In this document: piece after piece, positions 37,710 to 45,359 of the stretch
Numbering within the stretch: the first letter of the stretch is position 1
Layout: every line of letters starts with the position of its first letter
NCBI RefSeq assembly: GCF_036388275.1
Contig: NZ_DASVSF010000051.1
Coordinates: 105,535-169,534, forward strand
Direction: 5' to 3'
Length of the DNA stretch: 64,000 nucleotides
Source: Longimicrobium sp.
GTDB lineage: Bacteria > Gemmatimonadota > Gemmatimonadetes > Longimicrobiales > Longimicrobiaceae
Notes under the pieces: model-generated
What the model was told of the DNA's origin: nothing
Database searches by the model: none
The model's input: the letters and a program-made list of their open reading frames with translations, nothing else
Program-made: the position numbers and the translations under genes

Positions 37710-37937
37710 CTACAGGCCCGCGGCCTCGCACGTTCCGAGTAGCACCATGGCTACGATCGCGATGAGGTAGGGGAGCACGAAGCACCCCGCCAGGCCGAGG
37801 AAAACCCCTTTCGCGATTCCGGCGACACTCGCGCCCTGATTCCGACGTGCCGCCGCGATGGGATGACCGCACCTGGGGCAGTAAGGCGCGGCCCCGCTGA
37901 CGGGGTTCAGGCAAACGGGACAGGAATAGAGAGGCAT
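37710..37937 (-). CDS. Small zinc-ribbon membrane protein
   Basis: 75 aa. An N-terminal zinc ribbon (CPVCLNPVSGAAPYCPRCGH, CxxC-x11-CxxC) is followed by a basic linker and one long hydrophobic stretch (GIAKGVFLGLAGCFVLPYLI and beyond) that is probably one or two membrane helices. Such DUF-type zinc-ribbon membrane proteins are common and uncharacterised. Two more small cysteine-motif membrane proteins are encoded within 1 kb. Confidence 0.75.
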   Translation of the reverse strand: MPLYSCPVCLNPVSGAAPYCPRCGHPIAAARRNQGASVAGIAKGVFLGLAGCFVLPYLIAIVAMVLLGTCEAAGL

Positions 37938-38268
37938 CGCAGGGAGCTATGAGGCGGGTTTCTGAATGAAGGTGCTTCGTCCAGCGTCGCGCGCATCATA
38001 CGACTCCCCAGGCGGAAGGAGCAATGATTCTGGGGCGAAACGAGCGGACTGACTCCCCTTCACGCCGCTATCCGAAGACGCCACGGCGCAACTTCGCGGC
38101 GAGCTGCTGTCGCTGCGGACGGAGCCGAAGCGCAGTTCGGCGCGCGTGGGGCAAATCCCGACGGAGGTTCGGGAGCTTCTCCTATGCGCGTGGGGAGGTG
38201 CTGGAGGGTATTGTCAGGGAGCAGGTGATGGATGCCTTCGCGCTCACAGCCCGCTCGTGGAGATGCAG
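37938..38268. other. Intergenic region with gene relic
   Basis: 331 nt. The only interpretable content is the relic at 38064-38150. The remainder shows no repeat of the families seen elsewhere and no clear promoter. Confidence 0.5.
38064..38150 (+). pseudogene. Decayed copy of the 3' end of the upstream metalloprotease gene
   Basis: Translated in one frame this stretch reads PLSEDATAQLRGELLSLRTE. The functional gene at 37441 on reads PLSEDAKSQLRGELVSLRTE, followed in both by a basic, Arg-containing tail. DNA identity is about 80% over 60 nt. There is no start or stop context, so it is a relic of a second, deleted copy or of a local duplication. Confidence 0.8.
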
Positions 38269-38658
38269 ATGATGGACAATTCCGCTGTCGAGCGGCCGAA
38301 CGCCTGGATCATCCTCGCCGGCCACCCCGACGCGCCGGCGCACCTGACGTTCGAGCGCTTCTCGCGCTGGTCACGGCTGTCGCGGACGATGCTGTGGGCG
38401 TGTACGTGGTTCGTGTCGACCGTGACGACGTTCTTCATCACCGTCTTCGATCCGTTCATGACGCTCATGCCCTTCTTCGTGGGCGCCGTGATGACGTTCA
38501 GAAGCTGGCGGGCCAGGTTCCGGGTGACCGCATTCCACGGCGCTTGCCCCCGCTGCAACAAGCCCATCGAGATCAAGCCCGGCTCGCGGATCGCATCGCC
38601 GCATCCGCTGGTGTGCTACGGCTGCCACTTCGAGCCGGTGCTGCACCTGGCCGCCTGA
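38269..38658 (+). CDS. Membrane protein with C-terminal double CxxC, unknown function
   Basis: 129 aa from the ATG at 38269, 6 nt after GGAG; ATGs at 38263 and 38272 are alternatives. Two hydrophobic helices (LWACTWFVSTVTTFFITVF and LMPFFVGAVMTF) are followed by a cytoplasmic-looking C-terminus with CPRCNKP and CYGCHFEP, a probable zinc ribbon. No family recognised. It converges on the gene ending at 38660, only 1 nt apart. Confidence 0.65.
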   Translation: MMDNSAVERPNAWIILAGHPDAPAHLTFERFSRWSRLSRTMLWACTWFVSTVTTFFITVFDPFMTLMPFFVGAVMTFRSWRARFRVTAFHGACPRCNKPIEIKPGSRIASPHPLVCYGCHFEPVLHLAA

Positions 38659-38659
38659 G

Positions 38660-38893
38660 TCAGCCCACGCACTGGTAGAGGACGATCAGCGCGAGCAGGG
38701 GGATGATGATGTGCGTCAGCAGGCGGGTGGGGTGGGTCCAGCCGACGATGCGGTAGCACCGGTCGCACCACGCGCCGGTGTACGGCACCGGGCCGGGAAA
38801 GTGCCGCGTGTGCCCCGCCCCGCCGCATCGCTCGCAGGTGCCGCAGCTGGTGTCGCCGTCGCCGCAGTAGCAGCCGCGCGCGTTCTCCTTCAC
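38660..38893 (-). CDS. Small cysteine-rich membrane protein, unknown function
   Basis: 77 aa starting at a GTG whose first bases overlap the NUDIX stop (GTGA). The N-terminal half has CYCGDGDTSCGTCERCGGAG and WCDRCYR, two likely metal-binding knuckles; the C-terminus is one membrane helix (LLTHIIIPLLALIVLYQCVG). The CGTCERCGGAGH part resembles the zinc knuckle of DnaJ-type repeats. Translational coupling to the NUDIX gene supports expression. Confidence 0.65.
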   Translation of the reverse strand: MKENARGCYCGDGDTSCGTCERCGGAGHTRHFPGPVPYTGAWCDRCYRIVGWTHPTRLLTHIIIPLLALIVLYQCVG

Positions 38894-39363
38894 GGGGCGT
38901 CCAGCAGTGCCTGAAGCCGGCCGATCAGCTCGGCCTGCGCGGGGTTGATCTTTTCGCGCGCGGCGTCCGGCGTGAACCAGGCGCAGCGGTCCACTTCGGG
39001 AAAGGTCAGCCACCGGCCCGAGCCGCGCGGCCACTCGGTGCGGATCTCGTTGCTGGTGACGGCCTCCGCGTCTGCGTCGCCCTCCCACGCCCAGGCGTGA
39101 ACCGTCTTTCCCGCCTTCTGCCGGATGGCTCCCAGCGGCAGGAACGGCTCGGCCGGCACGACCCCCGTTTCTTCCTGGAACTCGCGGCGCGCCGCCGCCA
39201 GCGGCTCTTCGCCCTCGTTCACCTCGCCTTTGGGAATGGTCCAGGCGCCTGCGTCCTTGTTCTTCCAGAACGGGCCGCCGGGGTGGGCGAGAAAGACTTC
39301 CAGCTCGTCCGGACCGCGCCGGAACAGCAGCATCCCGGCGCTCTCGTTCGCGCGCTTCGTCAT
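38890..39363 (-). CDS. NUDIX hydrolase (Ap4A-hydrolase-like)
   Basis: 157 aa. The NUDIX box is GEVNEGEEPLAAARREFQEE followed by TGV. It begins SAGMLLFRRGPDELEVFLAH and has GGPFWKNKDAGAWTIPKGEV, which is the pattern of diadenosine-polyphosphate and DR1025-like hydrolases. It probably cleaves nucleotide polyphosphates. Its stop overlaps the start of a small cysteine-rich membrane protein. Confidence 0.9.
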   Translation of the reverse strand: MTKRANESAGMLLFRRGPDELEVFLAHPGGPFWKNKDAGAWTIPKGEVNEGEEPLAAARREFQEETGVVPAEPFLPLGAIRQKAGKTVHAWAWEGDADAEAVTSNEIRTEWPRGSGRWLTFPEVDRCAWFTPDAAREKINPAQAELIGRLQALLDAP

Positions 39364-39385
39364 CGGGCGGCGTGCGGAAGCTGGC

Positions 39386-39739
39386 TCAACGTGGCGGCTC
39401 GGGTGCCGCGTTCGCGCTGTCCCGCTGGTACGTCACGACTTTCGCATTCCTCCCGGTCCGCGCCGTCACGGGACAGGCGTTCGGCATGGGAACCGGGGTG
39501 CCCGTCGATTCGGATCGTGGGATCACCAGCGTGGACGGGCTCGGCCCGCTGACCGCGTTGGGCATGCGGTCGCTCGTCTGGCACGCCGATCCACCGATCG
39601 AGGTGATCGCGAGTTTCGTGGTGGTGCTCGGTACTATGGAGAGACGGACGAGCTTCCCGGCGTCGTGGGCGGGTGGTGGCGGCTGGCGCGTGGCGCAGCC
39701 GGCCAGCAGCACCAGCATGAGCAGGGCGGGACGTTGCAT
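39386..39739 (-). CDS. Small lipoprotein, unknown function
   Basis: 117 aa from the ATG at 39739, with a GGAGG site 7 nt upstream. The signal MQRPALLMLVLLAGCATRQP gives a lipidated Cys at residue 15. The mature part is Pro/Ser/Thr-rich at both ends, with a short ordered segment (KLVRLSIVPSTTTKLAITSI). No similarity recognised. It ends 22 nt before the NUDIX gene on the same strand, so it may be transcribed with it. Confidence 0.6.
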   Translation of the reverse strand: MQRPALLMLVLLAGCATRQPPPPAHDAGKLVRLSIVPSTTTKLAITSIGGSACQTSDRMPNAVSGPSPSTLVIPRSESTGTPVPMPNACPVTARTGRNAKVVTYQRDSANAAPEPPR

Positions 39740-39790
39740 GAGGGACCTCCGCGAACGGTTCATCGTTTCAACCTGCCGATCGCCGTGCGA

Positions 39791-40042
39791 CTACTCGTAC
39801 ACTTTACCTGCATACAGGAATTCGGCGAAGGAGCGCCACGACGCAGGCTCCGGCAACTGCCCCGAATCGCGCGCCCACGCCACCGCCGCTTCAAGATACC
39901 TATGGATCTTCCAGTTCTGCCACTCCCCGCGATGTGTGGCGAAATCACGCTCCAGTGCGGAAACGAAGCGCAGGAACGACTCCAGATCCTCTGTGCGCTC
40001 GAGTAGCTGAACAAGCTCGGGATCGCTGGCGGAATCCGTCAT
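39791..40042 (-). CDS. DUF7660-like small protein
   Basis: 83 aa from the ATG at 40042, which overlaps the stop of the broken GNAT gene (ATGA). Pattern LERTEDLESFLRFVSALERD ... WQNWKIHRYLEAAVAWARDS ... SWRSFAEFLYAGKVYE fits the DUF7660 family as I remember it: a short helical protein ending in a conserved YE, often seen in immunity-type gene sets. No toxin is recognisable nearby. Frame and start are well supported; the function is unknown. Confidence 0.75.
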   Translation of the reverse strand: MTDSASDPELVQLLERTEDLESFLRFVSALERDFATHRGEWQNWKIHRYLEAAVAWARDSGQLPEPASWRSFAEFLYAGKVYE

Positions 40043-40570
40043 CCGATCTCCCGCTCCATCGGTACGAAGGGCACGCCGACGCCGTCGGGGAGCGTATCGG
40101 TGATGCGCTCGCCAGCCGCGAAGCCGAACGCGCGGTACAGCGGCTCCGGGTAGAGTGGACATCAGGGCCAGTCGCCGGAAGCCGGCCGCGCGCGCCGCGT
40201 CGACGCATGCCTTCATGATCGCGGACGCGATGCCGCGCCGCGCCCACGCCGGGTGGACGAAGAAGGCACGGATGCGGGCGGCTTCGCGGGCGGGGTCCAG
40301 CGGTGGATCGTCCGCCGCTTTCATCTGGTCGCCGCCGTACAGCGTCCGCCGCCAGCTCCACCCGCCACAGGCCACGATGTCGCCCTCCACCTCCGCGACG
40401 AAGTAGGTGCCGTCGGCGATCAGCTGCGTATCGGGCCCGAATACGTAGCAAATGGCGCTCGTCACCTGCTCCGGCGTGTAGAAGCCGGCGCTGAGCGATT
40501 CGACCGATCGCGGGATCAGTTCGCGGATGGCGGGCAGGTCGGCGGGTGTGGCGAGGCGCAGGGTGAACAC
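40039..40570 (-). pseudogene. GNAT N-acetyltransferase with frameshift
   Basis: The reading frame from 40570 gives a normal GNAT N-terminus and acetyl-CoA motif (FFVHPAWARRGIASAIMKAC, GFRRLALMSTLPG). Near 40142-40152 it leaves frame. The expected end (EPLYRAFGFAAGERITDTLP ... VPFVPMEREIG, stop at 40039) continues in another frame, so two bases are missing or one is extra. As read, the frame runs on into the DUF7660 gene and would make a fusion. Either a real disruption or a sequencing error. Confidence 0.8.
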
Positions 40571-40579
40571 GGTTCGGCG

Positions 40580-41140
40580 CTACTCCTGGATGGCCCGGGC
40601 CATCACACGGTCCGTTTGAACCTCGGCGCCCAGCAGGAACGGCTGCCAGCCCACGTCGGTGAATCCGCTGTTGCGGTAGAAGGCGATTCCCCGCGGGTTG
40701 TGCTCCCACACGGCCAGCCAGAGGGTGGCGAAGCCCATCCCGCGCGCCGTGGAGACGGCTTCCGCCATCAGCTGCTGTGCCAGCCCCCGGCCGTGGAAGG
40801 GCGCGTCCACGTAGAACCGGCGCAGTTCCACCGCGTGCGGCCCCGTGACGCAGGGCGGCGTGGGAAAGCGCCGGAGCTGCGCGTATCCGGCCAATTCGCC
40901 GTCCCGTTCGGCGAGCAGCGTGACGTGGTCGGGATCACGAAGCTCCGCCTCCTGCTGTGCCGGGCCGTAGGCGTGGCGCAGGTACGCCGCGACTTCGACC
41001 GGGTCGTTCATCACGCCGAAGCTTTCCTGGAACGTACGCGCGGCAAACTCGGCCAGCGCGGCGGCGTCGGCCGGGGTGCCGCGGCGGATGGAGATCGGAG
41101 GCGAATCGGCGGAGCGCTGGGGCATTGCGAGTACGGGCAT
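40580..41140 (-). CDS. GNAT family N-acetyltransferase
   Basis: 186 aa from the ATG at 41140; the ATG at 41125 (MPQRSADSPPISIRRGTPAD) is equally possible. Complete GNAT fold: ISIRRGTPADAAALAEFAAR, LLAERDGELAGYAQLR, ELRRFYVDAPFHGRGLAQQL (acetyl-CoA loop), LWLAVWEHNPRGIAFYRNSG. Similar to broad-range amine or peptide acetyltransferases (RimI-like) with unknown substrate. It lies 9 nt upstream of the broken GNAT gene on the same strand. Confidence 0.88.
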   Translation of the reverse strand: MPVLAMPQRSADSPPISIRRGTPADAAALAEFAARTFQESFGVMNDPVEVAAYLRHAYGPAQQEAELRDPDHVTLLAERDGELAGYAQLRRFPTPPCVTGPHAVELRRFYVDAPFHGRGLAQQLMAEAVSTARGMGFATLWLAVWEHNPRGIAFYRNSGFTDVGWQPFLLGAEVQTDRVMARAIQE

Positions 41141-41656
41141 GGGCGCTGGGTTCGCCCGTACGGTATTCGGGACGTCGCGCGGTCGCAAGGCGCCCCACCC
41201 TGTGCGGCACACCCCCGGCCCCCCGGTGCGATCCGCGGGTGGGCCCCTCCCCCGGTCCCTCCCCCGGCAAACTGCGCCGAGAGAGGGGGGAACTTCGATC
41301 GGGGTTCGATGGACTGCCGGTGCATGCCTTGGCCGCCCCCCTCTCCCGGCCTCTCCCCCGCAAACTGCGCGGGAGAGAGGGGCACTTCGATCGAGGCTCG
41401 ACAGAGTACCTCGCAGCCCTTGGGAGCCCCCTCCCCCCGGCCCCCGTCCCCCGCTGCGCAGGGGAGGGGGAGACCTGAATCGCGCTTCGGCCGGTCTGGT
41501 GCTGCCCACAGGGAACGCGAGCCTGGAACGGTGCGCTTCGGGTGACTCGGCGCATGCCCCTGGCCGCCCTCTCTCCCCGGCCCTCTCCCCCGCAAGCAGG
41601 GGAAAGGGAGAATTCGATTGCGCTCGGGCTGGCCCCGCGCACTCGACTGCGCGTGC

Positions 41657-41704
41657 AGTCCGCGAAGGCGGACTTTGGGCCGTTGTTGCCGCGACTTTAG
41701 TCGC
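41657..41704 (+). repeat. Element A copy 5
   Basis: Hairpin 1 at 41657-41674, 16-nt spacer, hairpin 2 at 41691-41704 with stem GCGACT/AGTCGC and TT loop. Confidence 0.9.
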
Positions 41705-41888
41705 CCCAGCAGGGCCGGGGCCTCTATTCTGTGCCCGCGATCGCACCTCGACCCGAAGTGTACCCCCTCTCCCACGCTGTTTGTGGGAGAGGGTGGACGA
41801 GCATAAGCGAGGACGGGTGAGGGCCCCCGCGGAGCCGAGGCCTCTGCTTCCATGACCGCTGCCGCGCCCGGCCTACTACCTGTCCGCG

Positions 41889-41958
41889 GCTAGATCCTTC
41901 GGCCCGCGACGGGTGTGCTACGGGCCGGTGCGGTGCGCCTGGGCCTCAGGATGACAGG
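41889..41958 (-). repeat. Family B repeat, copy 6 (inverted)
   Basis: GCTAGATCCTTCGGCCCGC at the left, GGGCCTCAGGATGACAGG at the right. Confidence 0.8.
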
Positions 41959-41996
41959 CTCTCGCTCATCGTGACAGGTGGGTGCGCGGCGCGGGT

Positions 41997-42302
41997 TCAC
42001 GCCGAGCGCCCGCCGATCTGCTCGCGGGCGCCGGCCAAAACGCGCTCCACCTCGTCGAGATCGTTGTCCTGCGCCGCCACCTGGGCCTGCCGCATGGCCT
42101 CGAACACGCCTTCGGGTATGCCCTGCCACTCGTTGGTGAGTGCGGAGTGCGTCAGCACGGCGATGTTGGAGCCGGCCATCCCGGCCAACTCGTTCGTCGC
42201 CTCGGGATACTGCTCGGGATCGGCGGCCGCGGCCAGGGCGGCGCGCACGGAGGCGAGCGTATGGTCGATGGAGGCCAGCAGCACGGTTGCGGTGAAATCC
42301 AC
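41997..42302 (-). CDS. Small helical protein, unknown function
   Basis: 101 aa starting at a GTG preceded by GGGGAAGAG. Almost entirely helical: LLASIDHTLASVRAALAAAA, YPEATNELAGMAGSNIAVLT, EGVFEAMRQAQVAAQDNDLD, EVERVLAGAREQIGG. There is no signal or membrane segment. The DUF1028 gene upstream on the same strand stops 66 nt before it. No family recognised. Confidence 0.65.
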   Translation of the reverse strand: MDFTATVLLASIDHTLASVRAALAAAADPEQYPEATNELAGMAGSNIAVLTHSALTNEWQGIPEGVFEAMRQAQVAAQDNDLDEVERVLAGAREQIGGRSA

Positions 42303-42368
42303 GTCTCTTCCCCTCGGTTCCGGTTCACGAAATGCCGCCCGCCGATGCAGAAGACGAGCCGGGGCGGA

Positions 42369-43412
42369 TCAGCGGCGCACCGCCGTGAGGTCGTGGATCA
42401 TCCGCCGCACCGCGTCGGCCTTGCCGGCGCGCTCCAGCGCCGCCCACAACCGCGCCACCGTCTCCCCATCCACCAGCCCCGGCGGTGAGCCCAGGTCGGG
42501 GCCCGCCAGCCCCTCCGCCCGGCGGAAGGCATCCACCGCCGCCACCGCCTCCTGCGTGTAGACGAACGCCGTGCTGTCGCGGGCCAGCTCCGGCTCCGCG
42601 GCCCGGTAGTGCCCCAGCGCGTGCAGCATCAGCTTCAGCTGCCACACGTCGGATCCGGCCTGCTGCTGCAGGGTGCGGAATCCCAGCGTCTCGGAAATGG
42701 TGTTGTAGATGCGGCGCAGCTCGGCCACCGGCTCGGCGTGCTCGCACACGTTGATGTCCGCCGTGGTGCCGTCGGGCCGGCGCGAGCGGCCGGGCCGGGG
42801 ATCGGCGACGACGACGGCAGCGGACTGCGCGCGGCCCTTCCGCGCGTCGCCGCCCGCCGCCTGCCCCGCCGCGAGGGCGTCGATCAGCCGGTCGGCCAGG
42901 TGCCGGCCGCTGGAGGCGCTGGCCTCGAAGGCGGCCGCCACGGAATCCAGCACCGCCGGCCCCACGAGCAGGTTGCCCTGCGTGACGAAGTTGCGGCCGG
43001 CGCGGTGCCCGGCCCACGCGGTGGTGCCCGTTCCCGTGTGCTGCGCCGAGCGCCCGTCGCGGCCGATCACTCCCACCTGCCGCCGCGCCTCCAGCGTGTC
43101 GCCCGCGAGCGCTTGGCGAAGCGCCTCCTCCGGCGCCACCCCGCGCTCCAGCAGGGCCAGCAGCTGCGGCCCGTACTCCACCCGCGTGGTGGCCTGCGTG
43201 GCGACGGCGCCCACCCCGGCGCGCACGTGCGGCACGGCGTTGCCCACGCACGGCACGCGCGTGGTGACGGCAACGCCCACCTCACCCGTGGCGGGGTCTA
43301 CCGCGGCGATGGAGAAGGTGCTGAAGCTCAGGCTTTCTCCCCAGGCGGCGGGCTCCTGCGCGGCGGCGGGCGTGGCGGCCACGAGCAGCGCCAGGACTGC
43401 AATCCGGTTCAT
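42369..43412 (-). CDS. DUF1028 family protein, secreted Ntn-hydrolase-like
   Basis: 347 aa from the ATG at 43412; signal peptide to about residue 19 (TPAAAQ). The DUF1028 domain fills residues 28-250: FSTFSIAAVDPATGEVGVAV, VGNAVPHVRAGVGAVATQAT, GVIGRDGRSAQHTGTGTTAW, NFVTQGNLLVGPAVLDSVA, SAAVVVADPRPGRSRRPDGT. The fold is an Ntn hydrolase, but family activity is not established. A ~90-residue C-terminal helical extension is present. It is downstream of a D-aminoacylase-type gene, but a strong hairpin (43448-43547) separates them. Confidence 0.88.
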   Translation of the reverse strand: MNRIAVLALLVAATPAAAQEPAAWGESLSFSTFSIAAVDPATGEVGVAVTTRVPCVGNAVPHVRAGVGAVATQATTRVEYGPQLLALLERGVAPEEALRQALAGDTLEARRQVGVIGRDGRSAQHTGTGTTAWAGHRAGRNFVTQGNLLVGPAVLDSVAAAFEASASSGRHLADRLIDALAAGQAAGGDARKGRAQSAAVVVADPRPGRSRRPDGTTADINVCEHAEPVAELRRIYNTISETLGFRTLQQQAGSDVWQLKLMLHALGHYRAAEPELARDSTAFVYTQEAVAAVDAFRRAEGLAGPDLGSPPGLVDGETVARLWAALERAGKADAVRRMIHDLTAVRR

Positions 43413-43447
43413 CGAGACGATCCCGGTGTGGGTGAAGGAATGTTGAT

Positions 43448-43547
43448 GTTTCACGCAGAGGACGCAGGGGTGAAAAGAGAGGGCGCAGAGGAACATCATC
43501 GGGCCCTCTGCGTCCTCTCCGTCTTCTCTGCGTCCTCTGCGTGAAAC
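43448..43547. terminator. Long hairpin after the amidohydrolase gene (family E)
   Basis: Perfect 20-bp stem: GTTTCACGCAGAGGACGCAG at 43448-43467 pairs with 43528-43547; inside is a second set of CTCTGCGTC units. The arms are built of short CTCTGCGTCC iterations. Confidence 0.7.
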
Positions 43548-43586
43548 GGTTCTTTTCTTTGTTCGGTGCAGGATCGGCGCCCGCGG

Positions 43587-45263
43587 TCACCCCGGACGCG
43601 GCGTCGGACGGGCGCTGCGGCCGGGGCGCGCGCCGGTGTGCTCGCCGCCGCGGATGACAGCGACCCCGTTCACCCACACGTGCGGAATGCCCAGCGGGTA
43701 CTGGTGGGGCCGCTCAAACGTGGCCTGGTCGATGACCGTGTCCGGATCGAACGCCACCAGGTCCGCCCCCGCGCCCGGGGTTACGGTGCCGCGGTCGTGA
43801 AGCCCCACCCGGCTGGCCGGGAGCGCCGTCATCTTGTGGATCGCCGTTTCCAGCGGCATCAGCTTGCGCTCGCGGACGTAGCGGCCCAGCACGCGCGGGA
43901 AGGTGCCGTACGTTCGCGGATGGGGAACGCCGGTGGAGAGCGGGCCGTAGGGCGCCCACGCTCCCCCGTCCGAACAGACGGCGGAGAGCGGATGAGCCAG
44001 GCTGCGCTCCACGTTTTCCTCGCTCATCCCGAAGCCCACCATCCCCGCCCGGTTGCGGTCCTCCACGATCAGCTGCACGAGCAGGGCGAACGGCTCCACG
44101 CCGCGCTCCGTCGCCAGGTCTCCCAGCCTGCGGCCTCGCGCCCAGGCGAGGGCGTCGGAGCCGGTGGAGGTCACCTGGACCGAGTTCCAGCTGCCCAGCT
44201 GCGCGATCTTGTCGCGGACGGCGCGCTCCAGCCGGCCGCGCTGGGCCGGGTCGCGCAGGCGGGCGAGAAAGGCATCCGTTCCGCCATCGCGCGCGATGAC
44301 CGGGAAGAGGTTCGCCAGCCCCGTGCTGTAGGCCACGTACGGGTACACGTCGAACGCGGCGTCCACCCCCGCGGCGCGCGCCTGCTCGATGGCGTGAAGC
44401 GTGGAGCCCGCCTTCCACCAGTTGCGCCCGCCCTGCGCCTTGAGGTGCGAGATCTCCACCGGCACCCCGGCCACGCGCCCTACGTGGATGGCCTCTTCGA
44501 CGGCGGCGAACAGCCGGTCGTCCTCGTTGCGCATGTGCGACGCGTACGGCAGGCCCGTGCCCGCGAGCGCCGTGGCGAGCTCCACCAGTTCCGCCGTGCT
44601 CCCGAAGGCGCCGGGTGTGTACTCCAGCCCGCTGGAAAGGCCGCAGGCACCAGCCGCCACCGCGCGCGCCACCTCGTCCTTCATCCGGCGGAGCTCGGCG
44701 TCCGTCGCGGGGCGGTCCTGGTGGCCCATCACCCGGGCGCGGATGGTTCCGTGGCCCACCATGCTGGCCACGTGCACGGCCGCCCCGTGCTCGTCCATCC
44801 ACCCGAAGAACCCGGCCAGGTCGCGGAAGGGAAGGTCCAACCCGCGGCCCCGGTACTCCGCCCGCATCTCCTGGTAGTGGGCGTCCGTCCACGGGCCGAT
44901 GGAGCCGCCGTCCTGGCCGGTGACCTCCGTCGTGACTCCCTGCCGCACCTTGCTCTCAGCGCGTGGGTTCACCAGCAGGTTCAGGTCGGTGTGCGAGTGG
45001 ATGTCGACGAAGCCGGGGGCCAGCGCCAGCCCCCGCAGGTCCGTCTCTTCCACGCGCCCCACCTGCAGCCGCGGCCCGACGCCCACGATGCGTGCGCCGT
45101 CCAGCGCCACGTCGGCCTCGCGCGGCGGCGCGCCGGTGCCGTCGTACAGCAGGGCGCCGCGAAGCACGTGCGTGGCGGACCCGGGCTGCGCCGCCCAGAT
45201 CCTCCGCTCGGGGAAGAGCGCGAGGGCGGCCCCGGCCTGCAGGAAAGTGCGTCGGTTCATCAT
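43587..45263 (-). CDS. Exported D-aminoacylase / N-acyl-D-amino-acid deacylase family amidohydrolase
   Basis: 558 aa with a Tat-type signal (MMNRRTFLQAGAALALFP). Amidohydrolase fold: THVLRGALLYDGTG, GLALAPGFVDIHSHTDLNLL (HxH metal ligands), EVTGQDGGSIGPW, GLSSGLEYTPGAFGSTAELV, PYASHMRNEDDRL, EISHLKAQGG (metal His), SAVCSDGGAW (Asp). The set matches N-acyl-D-amino-acid deacylases, which free D-amino acids from N-acyl forms. A secreted version next to a dipeptidase-rich genome region suggests scavenging. Start: two adjacent ATGs (45263, 45260). Confidence 0.92.
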   Translation of the reverse strand: MMNRRTFLQAGAALALFPERRIWAAQPGSATHVLRGALLYDGTGAPPREADVALDGARIVGVGPRLQVGRVEETDLRGLALAPGFVDIHSHTDLNLLVNPRAESKVRQGVTTEVTGQDGGSIGPWTDAHYQEMRAEYRGRGLDLPFRDLAGFFGWMDEHGAAVHVASMVGHGTIRARVMGHQDRPATDAELRRMKDEVARAVAAGACGLSSGLEYTPGAFGSTAELVELATALAGTGLPYASHMRNEDDRLFAAVEEAIHVGRVAGVPVEISHLKAQGGRNWWKAGSTLHAIEQARAAGVDAAFDVYPYVAYSTGLANLFPVIARDGGTDAFLARLRDPAQRGRLERAVRDKIAQLGSWNSVQVTSTGSDALAWARGRRLGDLATERGVEPFALLVQLIVEDRNRAGMVGFGMSEENVERSLAHPLSAVCSDGGAWAPYGPLSTGVPHPRTYGTFPRVLGRYVRERKLMPLETAIHKMTALPASRVGLHDRGTVTPGAGADLVAFDPDTVIDQATFERPHQYPLGIPHVWVNGVAVIRGGEHTGARPGRSARPTPRPG

Positions 45264-45359
45264 CGGGTCAGGCAGCGGAACTGGGTTCGTTTCTGGGGGG
45301 ATGCTCCGGCCTGCTTTGCCGGCGGCGCCTGGTTCGGCTTCCGCCGGCGGCTGCGAAGC

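Larger units (their letters stand above)
41141..41996. repeat. Intergenic repeat cluster (families A, B, D)
   Basis: About 860 nt with no credible gene. At least four D-type GC-rich hairpins (about 41240-41610), element A (41657-41704), the CCCCTCTCCCACGCTGTTTG hairpin (about 41763-41796) and inverted B (41889-41958). The segment 41640-41958 repeats the layout and much of the sequence of 23490-23694 plus the hairpin there. Confidence 0.75.

Noticed and set aside
40580..41746. 388-residue form of the second GNAT protein
   Set aside because: The extra N-terminal ~200 residues are translated A, B and D repeats; the GNAT fold begins at about 41140.
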